NCBI GenBank assembly: GCA_003993805.1
Contig: RSEF01000002.1
Location: 89,744,640 to 89,808,639 of the forward strand
DNA: 64,000 nt
Origin: Himantopus leucocephalus
Taxonomy: Eukaryota; Chordata; Aves; Charadriiformes; Recurvirostridae
Direction: 5' to 3'
Part shown: positions 14,348-25,800 of the stretch, piece after piece
Layout: each line of letters begins with the position of its first letter
Position numbering within the stretch: position 1 is the stretch's first letter
Position numbers and translations under genes: made by a program
The notes under the pieces: generated by a model
Seen by the model: the letters and a program-made list of their open reading frames with translations, nothing else
The model's database searches: none
What the model was told of the DNA's origin: nothing

Positions 14348-14420
14348 ACTGTGGCACTTTCTCAGCACTGTGGCACTTTCTCAGCACTGTGCCACTTTCT
14401 GGACTGTGGCACTTTCTTGG
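14348..14420. repeat. Four-unit minisatellite, 17-20 bp unit
   Basis: Four tandem copies of a unit close to actgtggcactttctcagc. Unit lengths step down from 19-20 to 17-18 bp, and one copy has a G-to-C change (actgtgcc). It is a short VNTR-like array in the ADCY2 intron. Confidence 0.85.
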
Positions 14421-16287
14421 GTTGTACCTGTATCTGTAAACTGAAGGGTTTTCTTGTTGTTTTTGGTTTTTTAAATAGAGATCAGCTTCCAAATCTTATT
14501 GTAGATTAATTCATAATATGGCCTGACAAATAATGGGTATGGTAGAATAAGGGACCTGTTTAGTACATAAGCAGAAATAAAAAGATGTCAAGGAGGCAAT
14601 CTGTATGTAAGGCTCATTGCTGAAGCAATGCTGTCTCATTGAAATACTTCTTCAATAACTGTCAAATCTTTAAGCCAAGTAGATGTTTTTGCTATTGTAA
14701 TTGCAATATCAGGTAACCGATTTAGAATACTTTTCACCTTTTATTCACACTATGATGGTGTGTTTATTTGCTGCAGATGACCTTAGATAGAGTTTTCTGT
14801 GATGGATCTCAGCTGTATTATTATTTTTAACATTGGCTAACTGACATCAGATGTGGTTCTTCTGTCATTATCTGTAGGTTATCATTGTCTAGGAGTTGAA
14901 GATAGATGTAGGTAGTCTTTGGTAGTCTTTACTGAGAGGATAAATATTGTGGAAGGTAAAATTATGTTTTAATTGTTAAGGGAAGGTTGAGGCTAATAGC
15001 TGTCATTTTGTCCTGTTCTTTATGCAACAAAAGGAAAAATAACTTGTTTTAATGAAGATTTTTCCAGTACAAAGTTTCTTCTTTGGCAATTGTAAAAGAC
15101 TTAAAGGTATAATGTGCATGTTACAGGGTGATTCTATCCTTTATGAATGTTCGTGTATATGTAATATTTAGTTATTGTTACTTTTGGAGTAAGACAACTT
15201 TCAGTCATGTTTTGTTTTACTTGTGTGTCTCAATGTAATGATTTTTCTTATTATTAATATTTTTTATTACTAAGACTCTGAACAGTTTGCATAATGAATG
15301 AGGTGGGGTGACTTGTGTTCAATACCCAACTCCAGCTGGTGCTACATTTATGCAACACATATACAAAAAACTTCATATACTCACCTGGAGGCCAGGTATT
15401 TATGAATTATGTTAACGGAAAGACGTATATTCTGGTCCTTTTGCCCCATGTTATCCTGGTTTCCTCCTGCCAGAATGTGAGTGTGTGGCTGGGAGTGTCT
15501 GGAGAAAGCAACCAGGAGGTGTTGAGGAAGCATAAACTCGGAACCGTTTATCACCCCTAAATTGCATCATATTTTCCAGGTTATCTTTCATTCTGTGTTA
15601 TTTCTGTTCTGGACTGTGGGAATGCCTCCATCAGACCTTCATCCTCAGGAAAATTTGTCTATTTTCTGGTTGTCAGATGGCAAATTGGCCAACAACACCA
15701 CTAAATCTCATTTATCTGAATATTAACTTCTTAGTCTGACAGGAAGATTTAAGAAAAAAAAAATCTTATGATTAAATAGGCTGTGCTTCAAAATTAAAAA
15801 AAAAAAAGAATAAATATTAACCAAAACACTAGAAATGTTTTCTGAATAAAGTTGCAAAATTTTCTTGACAATAGCAACAACAACAGAATTAGAACCACAT
15901 AGTTGACAGCTCTTGCCCAATCGTGCGCGCTGTCAGAAATGAAGTTGGCCTGAATTGTAACTAGAGGCTTTACTAAGCCATGCAAAATACATATCTGGAA
16001 ACTTGGAACAAAATTTCCAGAATATTTACAAGCCTCTGAAGTTCTTGTGAAAATGTCAAGGTGCACAAAATTAGCAGTTTAGGCTGAGCATAGATTTGAT
16101 AATTTCATTTAATTTGCATTTCGCACATGAACATGGCATGATTCTTGGCAAGAGACAAGTATACAGGAAAGTAATGACTTACAGAGCCATGGTTCACATA
16201 TGCAGAGAGAAGACACAAGGCCAAAGCTCAATTAGAGTTGAAACTGGTCAGTGTTGTGTCAGACAAAAAGGTGTTTTAAAGTAATTT
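14421..16287. other. ADCY2 intron, nothing firmly recognised
   Basis: Holds a 10-bp direct duplication (ggtagtcttt) near 14911-14930 and A runs near 15755-15810. The 15440-15560 stretch is GC-richer and loosely LTR-like, but not enough to call. Confidence 0.45.
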
Positions 16288-17425
16288 AACAGCAAGAGGA
16301 GCTCTAGGGAAAATATTGGACCAATACTTGTTGAAGATGGTCACCTGACTAATAGGGATAAAGAAAAAGCAGAAGCATTCAATGCTTTTTTGCCTCAGTC
16401 TTTAGTAATACTGATAGTCCTTGGGCTGCCCAGTCCTCTGAGTTGGAGGACCACGACTGTGGGAACAGTGACTTTCCTGTTGTGGACACTGAAACTGTTA
16501 GGCACCACCTATATCAGCTGAATGTTCACAAGTCCATGGGGCCTGATGGGATTAATCCCAGAGTCCTGAAGGAGCTAGTGGGTGTTATGGCAGGACCCCT
16601 CTCAATCATCTACCAAAGGTCTTGGGAGTTTGGGGAGGTGCCTGCTGACTACAGACCTGCTAGTCTAACCTCAGTTCCTGGAAAAATTTTGCAGAAAATC
16701 CTACTGGGTGCTACTGAAATACATTTAAAGAACAATCACCAGGCACCATCAACATGGATTCAAAGAGGGAAAGGCCTGTTTAACTAATTTGATATCCTTC
16801 TATCATAGAATCATAGAATGGTTTAGGGACCTTAAAGATCATCTAGTTCCAACCCTCCTGCCATGGGCAGGGACACCTTCCACTACGCCAGGTTGCTCAA
16901 AGCTCCATCCAACCTGGCCTTGAACACTTCCAGGAACACTTCTATGATAAGGTCACCTGCCTGGTGGATGAAGGGAAGGCAGTGGATGTAGTTTTTCTGG
17001 ATTTTAGTAAGGCTTTTGATACTGTCCTTCCCAGAATCCTCTAGACAAGTTGTCCAACTGTGGGATGAGCAGGTTCAAGTTGCATTGAGTGAAGAACTGG
17101 CAGGGCTCAAAGGGTTGCAGTCAATGGGGCCATATATGACCAGCGCAGTTCCTCAGGGTTCAATTCTATGGCCACTTCTGTTCGAACTTTTTATCAATGA
17201 TCTGGATGCAGGAGTTGAATGCGCCCTTAGCAAGTTTGCTGATGATGCTAAACTGGGAGGTGTTGTTGACTTTCTTGAGGGACAAGAGGCCTTGCAGAGG
17301 GATCTAGTTAGACTGGAGCATTGGGTAATGATTAATGGGATGAAACTGAACACAAACAAATACTAAATTCTGCACCTGGGATGGAGTAACACCAGGCACA
17401 AGTATAAATTGGGAGAGGAGTGGCT
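16288..17425 (+). mobile_element. CR1 LINE fragment, reverse transcriptase region, interrupted
   Basis: Sense-strand CR1 ORF2 from the end of the endonuclease-RT linker through the RT. Conserved pieces are HKSMGPDGINPRVLKEL, PLSIIYQRSW, then YRPASLTSVPGKILQKIL, then (after an inserted element) DFSKAFDT-like sequence, SAVPQGSILWPLLFELFIND and the catalytic box FADDAKLGG near 17236-17262. A second CR1 is nested at 16804-16938. Several in-frame stops and shifts break the reading frame, and the 3' UTR is missing, with similarity fading near ggagaggagtgg. It is an inactive, moderately old copy. Confidence 0.9.
16804..16938 (-). mobile_element. Nested short CR1 3'-end insertion
   Basis: A 135-bp severely 5'-truncated CR1 in reverse orientation. 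It starts with the CR1 terminal octamer motif catagaatcatagaatgg and continues through ctagttccaaccctcctgcc to ccttgaacacttccagg. It interrupts the older plus-strand CR1 RT sequence exactly between ccttctat and the continuing cttctatgataagg. The 7-bp cttctat occurs at both edges (16797-16803 and 16939-16945), and removing the insert plus one copy restores the CR1 reading order. Hence this element jumped after the host copy. Confidence 0.88.
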
Positions 17426-17819
17426 CTCCTGAGGTAACAGCAGGAAATGGAATGGTGTGAACACAAGTGAGTTACTGTCCTTTTTCATCCATACAGAACC
17501 TTCTGTTGAACAACTGAAAGATACTTGACAGACATTTAACTCACTGAACCTCAGCAGGCCCCATCTAATATGCAGGTTATGTTGTCTCCATTTTATGGCA
17601 GAGTGAGTAAATTTCAGGGACAATCTGGCCTGAATGCTGTGTAATTTCTGATGCATTCCTCAGATTCCTTTTTTTGTTTCTTTTTGCTTTTCCTTTGTTC
17701 TTTTCAACGAACCTTGAGGATGCTACTAGTTTTGAAAGGCCTAGTCAACTTGGCAGAAAAGTGAAAATTCTGGGTATCCTAAACTGAACTACCTTCATTA
17801 TAATACTAAAAATCATGCC
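17426..17819. other. Intron, nothing recognised
   Basis: Sequence between the CR1 and the LTR. No repeat, exon or regulatory motif could be supported. Confidence 0.5.
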
Positions 17820-17968
17820 TGTAGGCCAAGAAGACCCTTGCCCTAGTGGAGACCCTTCCCTTGCGCAGGCACAGTAACTGAGGAGAATGACATAGCAAAT
17901 ATTATAATCAAATGTAAATTGCTAACCAATCATTGTAACTGGGGTTGTGCTACCTTGTAACTTTCGTG

Positions 17969-17976
17969 TATAAATA
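17969..17976 (+). promoter_or_regulatory. LTR TATA box
   Basis: TATAAATA in the middle of the LTR, about 40 bp downstream of a CCAAT motif and about 70 bp upstream of the AATAAA. This is the usual U3 core promoter layout. Confidence 0.6.
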
Positions 17977-18041
17977 TGACGAGAAAACCGGCTTGGGGTG
18001 TGCATGATTTGTGGAAATATTCTACCGTGCACCCTGGCCAG

Positions 18042-18047
18042 AATAAA
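18042..18047 (+). terminator. LTR poly(A) signal
   Basis: Canonical AATAAA followed after about 20 bp by a GT-rich stretch (gtctctgtgtttcc), as in an R/U5 junction. Confidence 0.55.
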
Positions 18048-18120
18048 GCAAAGTGTCCTTTCTAAACACAGTCTCTGTGTTTCCAGAGAATCGGGACTTA
18101 GACCCCTTTTGCAGGTAACA

Positions 18121-19542
18121 CAATGAATATAGAAATAACATGGAGATTGAAAGGCAGAGAGAAAAAAGTAAAAACAGAAAAGGGAAGTGTGTAAAGGAAG
18201 TAAAATACACAAGGAAAGCCAGAAAGAGGAAAGAGAATCAACCCCAAAACAGGACTAGGTCCTTTGGGCTATGTACAGCCAAGGAATTGAATTGTATTTG
18301 GCTGCAGGAGGAGATCAGTGTTTCCTCTTTTCAATGTCTGAGTTGTTTGGACTACACAGACTGTGCTTTGCTCAGTGCTCCAGGGTTAAAACACAGTGGT
18401 GACAGCTACTATTTTAAGTTGCCAAGGTAGCAAAAAACTTTATAAAATACACCATTCTTTGCCCTTTCATAATGTTTTGTAGTTTATTATGTTTCATTTT
18501 ACTAATCCATTCACTGACCAGCAAGCCTGGTCAAGACCTTTCCTGTCTTCTTAAAACAGTAGCACAGTCAGGATAATTACTACAGAGCACCTGAGGCAAA
18601 AGCTTTTGCTTCCCTGTTAAAACATGTATTTGTGTCAGAGCTCAAAGCCTACTTTATATCAGACTACTTTCCAAATGAACTTGATGCCTTCCTTTCTGTA
18701 CTGCTGCTGAGGTAGGACCAGCACAATGGTCTCTCCTTCTGGTCTGAAAGCCAGGTTGTACCTTCTAGGAGTGGGTTTGAATCCTTGGTGGCACACTAGT
18801 CTGACAAACAGTAGTTGCTGTTCTAATACTGGATATGGTTAAAGAAATCTCACGAAGAGATGTGTAAGGTATTTTTGCCTTGGTGTGCTTGATTTTGGTT
18901 CTTGCTATGATGAATTGCAATGTAACAACTTAAATTCAATACTATAATCTTGCTATCACCCAAAATAGGAACAATTGTTTTCCACATCTCAGGGCCTTTA
19001 GTTTTTGGTCACAAACTGCTGCCTGTAGACCCCTTTATACCTGCTGGCTACTGTCATGCCTCAAGGAAAAAATGTCTGTAGTATAGCATACACTTGAGGC
19101 TTCCTCTCAGATCCTTTACACTGTTTTCCAGCCTTCTCGCATTCAAGATTTTTTAAAAATAATGGAGTAAGCTGAAGGTTTTTGTATCAAAAATCCATAT
19201 ACATATCAATATCAAACTCTTTCAAATGCCTTATCAATGCCAAATATCAATATTATTATGCTATTAACATTACTATGAAATATATCATAGGAACAGCTAT
19301 CTATTATTAAAATAAATTTCCAGAAACATTAACAGTGGTGAAACGGGATTCTCAGCATTTCATGCAATTCATACTTTCTTATATAAAAGGATGGTATTCA
19401 GAGTACAAACTACAACTTTTCTATAGATTCATCTATGATTTCATTTGCTGCTACTTTACTGCTTTACTGATGATTTACTGCTTACTTGGTTACAAAGAAA
19501 ATCATTAGAAGTACTTCGATACAGATGAGGTGGAACGCCATG
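18121..19542. other. Intron with a lysine-rich open frame after the LTR
   Basis: A plus-strand open frame of 96 codons (18140-18430) starts 20 bp after the LTR end in a strong start context (A at -3, G at +4). Its first half is purine-rich and encodes a very basic stretch (KARKRKENQ). It has no recognised similarity and is probably chance. The rest of the interval is featureless and AT-rich. Confidence 0.35.
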
Positions 19543-19894
19543 TGTCGTGGCTTAGCTCCAGCCAGCAACAAAGAACCACGCGGCCGCTCGCTCACCAACC
19601 CCCCTCCCCCAGCAAATTCGTGGGTTGAGATAAAGGCAGTTTAACAGAACAGCGAAGGAAATAGGAAAACAACAACAATAATAGTGACAGAGGAACATAC
19701 AAAACACGATTACTCTGACACCGCTCACCGACCGGACCCGGGCAACCCCAGCCCCCTCTGAGCCGCGACCTCCTGCCCCTTTGCGCGGCCACCTCCCCAT
19801 CTATAGACTGAGTATGGCTCACGTGGTATGGAATACCTGTGTCCCGGGCCAGATCCTCGGGAAAATTAACCCTATCCCCGCCGGAACCAGGGCA
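19543..19894 (-). mobile_element. CpG-rich solo LTR of an avian endogenous retrovirus
   Basis: On the minus strand it starts TGCCCTGGTTCCGGCGG, includes the start-proximal ggttaattttcccg, a GC-rich centre, ctgcctttatctcaaccc, then tggtgagcgagcggccgcg, and ends GCCACGACA. These are landmarks of LTRs I recognise from many bird genomes. Length is about 352 bp. CpG density is far above the surrounding intron (acgcggccgctcgctc, cgctcaccgaccgg), so the copy has lost little to CpG decay and is probably young. Both termini look complete. The flanks do not give a clean duplication by eye (gccatg against gaatga). Open frames of 76 and 82 codons within it are frame shadows of GC-rich DNA. Confidence 0.75.
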
Positions 19895-22800
19895 GAATGA
19901 AAAAATATTTTGATCTAATTGTAAGGTAACTGTATTTTACTGTTGTTGTTTTGCAATGTACACGTCATTAAAGAGGGTGTTTTAGATTTTAGGAATACTG
20001 TACTTTGGGAGAGAAAAGAGGAGTCTGAGCTCCATAAGGGTGTGCTTGAACAGTCTTCTATCTCAGCTTGCAGTTTTACCTATGTGCATACCTTAATTAT
20101 GGAATTTCCATATGTGTGGTAAATGGAAGTTTTCTCACTTGCTGCCTTTATGGAGAAAATAGGTACATAGAACATTCTTGAATATTTTTACTCTTTTTTC
20201 TCTTTTTCTACCAAATTTTTATTGAACTACCTTTTTTTTTTTTTTTACAAGATTGACATTGATAGCAAAAATATATTTAAATACTATTTTTTTCCCCAAA
20301 AAATATTTAAATTATTTAAACTTTTTGTTTTGAAACATAATTCCTGTACTAGTCCTGGAAATCCGTACAACAGCAGCAGTTGTATTGTACTGTGAGCCAG
20401 TAGAGAGAGAAGCATTAGTTTTCAGTCTTTTGTTGAAGGGCTCCTAAGTGCTCAGTTTACATTCTCCATTTGATAAATCTACTTCCCTTTTATGCTGCCT
20501 CCACCTTTTGTTGCTATGAGGGAAACCCAGCAGCACAACATTTGGAATGTGTTGGGGTGGGAGGAAGAAATTGGATTAGTAATCCTGTTTCTTGCTTGTC
20601 AAGAGAAGAATTAAGATCTAATAATTGAATGTGTATCATGAAAAATAACTGCAAAACACTGTGAAGTTTTAATGAGTAGGACTTTAGAATTTTTCTCTTT
20701 GCTTCTATATTATCACAGTTTTTATTTGTATTCCTTCTGTGCCTTTCTGAAGAAAAACAAAGTGATTGAGAGAGAGATAGCAGCATACTCCTTTATATGA
20801 TATTTCTAGAGGTATAGTGAAGTTAAAAATGATCTAATAAAGCATAGGGGAATTGAAGGTAGTCTTTGTCTTTTCAAGTCCTCTAACGTAGGGTCATCAC
20901 AATGGTTCTAATTTTGGAATGTATCTGATAGAGCAATAGTGAAAAAAAGGTATCACCACAGCCTAGACCCTAAAACCTGACAATCAGTGATGTTTCCTCA
21001 AGACTGTGCTCATGAAAATACATCACCAGGGTCTGGAGATATGTCAGGAAGTTAAACTGGCATTTGTCTATTAAAGAACGTGAATCCCCTTTGCTATTCT
21101 CAAAGCTGAAATAGAAAGAAAGTCAACAACAACAAATAACTTGAACCTGAGGCACTTGATGTTTAACTTCTTCAAAGTTCATTTCAAGGTAGTCTGTTGA
21201 ATGCACCAGAATAGATATTTGTATAGACCTTTTGTAATCAAAACATCTTTTTTGTTTCATTTCAACTTGTCATTTACTTGAAGTCCTTTACTGGTAGACA
21301 GTTCTGAAACTATACACCTTAGGTTTTTGTACTGGTGAATGTTGAACTGATATCAATTGATCTGATAGAACGTTTCATTTATCCCCTTGTAGTTTCTTAC
21401 CTTTAGAAGAAAAAAAACCCTGAAGAACTGAAACTGAATCTAGCTAGCAGGACATAATTTCTGAAGGAGAGTTACTGAAGATCTAGCTCTAGGCTAAATG
21501 TACAGCTTCTGTGTAAATGTAAAGAAACCACATAAACCTCCTATAGATCTGTTTGTTGTAACAACAGTAACCTGAAACCTAAATTTTATTTTTCAATGGA
21601 AGGAATGCTAAAGAAATTAAACAAATGTATTTCCTGTCTACCAAATTAAATGGTGCTTTTCAGAGAGAAATAGGGAAGGCGTAACCTTTATTTTCCTTCA
21701 AGATTTCCTCAGCCATGTGATCAAAATAGAACAGGAACTGGTGTAATAATAAAGCAAGCGCTTTTTCTAGCCTTTAGTGGTACAGCTTGAAGATTCACAA
21801 AGTTATACTTTTCATACCTGAAAATGGTTGCTGGCTCTCAACAGAGAATAAAGGAATACTTCTTTTCAACCAGACCTGCTGTGGTTGACACAATTATGAC
21901 AAACTAAAGGAAGGTGACATGCTATTCAAGTTCCTTTTTAGCCCTCCTGCTAGCGCCTGTAAACTGCTTCTCTTTTCCCCTTCAAATGTGCTGTGGTTAG
22001 TCAGCAACTTTCCCAGCTAAAGTAGGTCTTCAAAAAGAATTGGAATGGAGGGGAACAGGAGGCTTCCTGGACAAGCTGAGGCTAACATACTGAGCAGTGA
22101 AAACAAGGATGATGAATGATTGACAGAATAGTTGCCAAACTTGCATGAGATTGAGGAGGCTAGGGTCAGTAGGTTGGGTTTTTTTGATAAAATATATAAG
22201 GATTTTGGCTTGTTTCTAGATAGAGTTAGGGAAAAATAGAAAAAGAAAAAAAAAAAAGAGGAAGGTCCATGAGCTAGCATAAGTGTTTTCTGTCTTGGTC
22301 TTTCTTTTCAATGACGGTGATGTCAGAGCTAATATGTTCCCATACGTGGACTAGTTATTTTTTAATACTGGTTCAGAGCAGCATGCAACTGCCAGCAAAT
22401 GATGGAAAATATTATTTCTTTTATCCTTTACTATGTTTCAAAAGCATTTAAAGTTCTCCAATGAGATCAAAATTGTCCTGTAAATAAACACTCTTAAACC
22501 ACACTATTGTGAGTCAAACCCTGCCCTCAAGAAGTGTTAGCAGAGCCTCAGGTCTCATGTGTCCCAATGAAGTGCTCTAGCAAGCCTGCCTCTAATTATA
22601 ATGTACACAAGTAGTATTACACTCAATTAAACTTAATTAGAGTTAGCATAATTCACAGCTTTCGAAAGAGATTGGATTCTTACTTTATAAAAGCAGGCAA
22701 AACAATGGGAATTTTTTAATTTATTTTTTTAACTTTGCCAGGATTAGAATGACCTTGACTCTCAGCCAAGAACATTCCAAGTGAGCTAACAGCAGGAAAC

Positions 22801-25800
22801 ACATCCACTGTTGAGATCATCTTTGCAATCAGATAACAATTTGTTTCCATTTGTCAAAGTCATCCAGCCTCATTTAAGGACAATATTAGTGTACAGTATG
22901 TTCGCAGCATGTTTTAATGTCACAGTGTGAAGGACATGAAAAGAAGTTCAAGAACTAGGATATACCTACTTTAAAAATGTTATAAAATGATGCAATCCTG
23001 TTTTTATTAAATATTATAATGAAATGTCACAGAGTTCATAGTTGTTTTTCTAACTTTAAAATTTAACTCTGAGTTTCTTCCATTTTCCCCCACAATTTAA
23101 CTCTATTTTTGCCCACCATATATGGGTGCATGCAGTTCAACCCCATCATAGGAATTAGAAACCATTGTTTGAAAAGTCAATCAAGACATTATCAAACTGC
23201 CCAGAGTAGTCATATTTGACTAACTGGAAATCAGAGAAACTGCATTCAAAAGCATTTCAGGATACCAGTACAAAAGAAGCAGTCCTGCTTTGCTGCTAAG
23301 TTTTAATTTCAATCCATTTCATCATGCAATCACGCAATCTCTTCAGACTGTGCCAACTGGGATCAAGGATATGATGAGTGCTAGGGGGGGCACCTTTTTT
23401 GCACAGCACCACCTTAAAGCATGTATGAAAATGTGGCTTTCGCTTAAACTGCTTAAGGAGGTGGCTGTGAACTCGAGTGACAGAACTTTAGGTGAATTCT
23501 TCTCTCCCTCTGCATGGCTGAGTGAGGCAATTTTTTCAACTGCCTCTCCTACCTAGGCCCATGGATGCCTCTCAGATCCTGTGGACAGATGGAGTGGAGA
23601 GAAAGCTTTTATAGTCTCACTAATTTGTGTGAAATGCTTTTCAAGAAAATTACATGTAATTTTTGGAAGATCAGTCACAGAAATTCTTGGGAAAAAAAGA
23701 GCAGAGGTAACAGCAGATATAACAAATCAGAGGTTGTGCTACAGATAGCGTTCCTGCTTTCCAGAATTCTGAACAGAACAGGAAGACTTTACTTTTAATA
23801 GCTTTGAAGTCATTCAAATAGTGTATATGTTGGAAGACTGAGAAAAAGAGAAATTAGGGACAAAAATGCGATTTCAGTTAGAGTTAGCAGGTCACCATGA
23901 CCTACTCCTTTCTCCCCATCTTCCAAATCTTGGGAGTCTTGGGAGTTAAGAGAAAAGCTTTACTTGGATAAATTAGGTGGTATTGTGATGAATTATGATG
24001 ACAGTGACTTGAGACAAAGAAGGCTCTTTCTCTCTTCCCACTCTTCTTACTCTCTTTACATTGCTGAATATAAAGATATTTCTTAGGGGGAGGAAGCAAT
24101 GGCATTTTTTAGATGATATTGCTGAAGAACAGGTGAGCAACTAGGTCAACAAAGACTTCACAAATCAAAGAGGTTTTCAGTGCCAGTTGTGGAAGAAGGA
24201 TTTGGAGGATGCTGGCAATTCTACTGTTATAGTGGAATCAGGAAGAAACGTACTTGGCTCTTAAGGACTTAAAGCTAGACAGTTGACATGCCTTTATGAG
24301 TAGTTTCTGGTTTTTGAAAAATCAATCTTTCTTAATCTCATAATTGAAGAATTAGTGAGATTTTGATGTTTTTTTTCTTTTACTTTTTTTTTGTAGGGCT
24401 AATTCTGATTTTACAATGATAGCAATTTAGGACTAATTCTACCACAGTAAAGGGGCTGTGCCAGTGCAGAAACATGAGTTCAGGGAGTTGATATCAGTAT
24501 ATTTAATTGCCTTTCCATCTTCTTTCTTGGGCTTTATGCCTGTCTCTGCTACTGTGTCATTTCTGAAAGAACTTCTTTGCCTCAAGTTAATGTGCATATT
24601 TTTTGGCTTTTAGGTAGCACTGGGTGTGCTTTAGGGCTCAAGTAACTAATCTGTCAAAGTGTGCCAGGTAGAAGTTGCTATATGGCCACAAATTGTAGTA
24701 ATTATTAAAGGAGCCTCAGTAAAACCCATTTTATGTTACTAATATTGTACAGTAATGAAAACACTGAACATATTTCAATGAGCTTTTTGTGATGAACGTT
24801 GTTCTAATACGGAATTCTTTTTTAGTGAAGTTCAAGCTTTTGTCTTACCATGACTTTTGTGCTTTTAAAGTCTTGCAGGTACTGAACTTATTACTACATG
24901 GCAGTGTACAGGTCTGATGATTCATTAGAGAATTGGTGGCTGAATATCTGCAAAGGCCACCACTCCTGCTATCTCAGCTTCCTTAATTTTAAAAGTCACA
25001 GGAAAAGTATTTGTCACCTAGCTGTAAAGTGTATACACTTACTGTTGCACGTCCACATTATCCATTGAACATTATCCATTTTCAATTGTTTTCAGACTGT
25101 TTTTTTCCGCTGGATGCCCACGACAATATCCTTCTATTCTCTGCATTCCTTTAGGCATTCAGTTCTGATGTTTCAAGCTCAAAGTTTCTTGTTTGTGTGA
25201 GTACAACTAACTGGACACATGAGTTTTTACAGTCTTGGGGCATTTTTATATTTATCCTCATGGGTCCCTTAGCTATTTGTTGTTGTGTGACTGAACACGC
25301 AATTCTGGCTTCAGAAGTTTCTTTTAGGCCTCTGTAAATACTGAATAAACTGCCACTATCATGAACCATTTGTGGAATCAATGTTACAATAAAACTTCTG
25401 CTAACTTTGATACCCTGTCTGTTTGGTAAACGATGTACTGTGAGTGTTTTATAATCTTACTGAAATTCATTCACTGGCAGAATAATCTAAATAAATATTT
25501 AGAACTGGCACTGTCAGGAACTTGACCATTTGTATGGCATCTTTTCTTTCTCAGAAAATAAAAAAAATAAATCCAAATGTACTAGGTGGTTATTCACAGG
25601 AAATATTAGCCTAGTTAGATCTCCAATTTTCTTTCCATTTAAGCAGATAAAATCCCACTGTTGAGTGCAGAACATCAGGAATAGGTTCCAAGTTAAACAG
25701 TGTACCACAGCTTCAGTTTGAAATTCATATGTTGTTTTCACCATTTTAGATGCCTGCCGATGTTCTGACTGGTGCTGCTATCATGATCTGTAAAACTGAG

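Larger units (their letters stand above)
17820..18120 (+). mobile_element. Solo LTR with intact TATA box and poly(A) signal
   Basis: A 301-bp block with TGTAGG and AACA ends. It contains a retrovirus-type U3 (accaatcattg, CCAAT-like, at about 17925), a TATA box TATAAATA at 17969-17976, a poly(A) signal AATAAA at 18042-18047, and a U5-like end (gtctctgtgtttccagag). The spacing of about 70 bp from TATA to AATAAA is right for a compact R region of a gammaretrovirus-like LTR. The end could also be placed at 18122 (ACACA). No primer-binding site or gag follows, and no second LTR is seen. Target duplication is not clear (atgcc against atgaa or caatg). Confidence 0.65.

Noticed and set aside
15440..15560. 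Loosely LTR-like stretch (atcctggtttcctcctgcc)
   Set aside because: Similarity is limited to a few words, without TG/CA ends, TATA box or poly(A) signal.
18770..18800. tRNA-like B box (ggtttgaatcc) suggesting a tRNA or SINE
   Set aside because: No matching A box at the right distance, no cloverleaf pairing, and no SINE tail.
19552..19822. Two overlapping minus-strand frames (82 and 76 codons) as small genes
   Set aside because: Both lie wholly inside the CpG-rich LTR and are frame shadows of GC-rich DNA.
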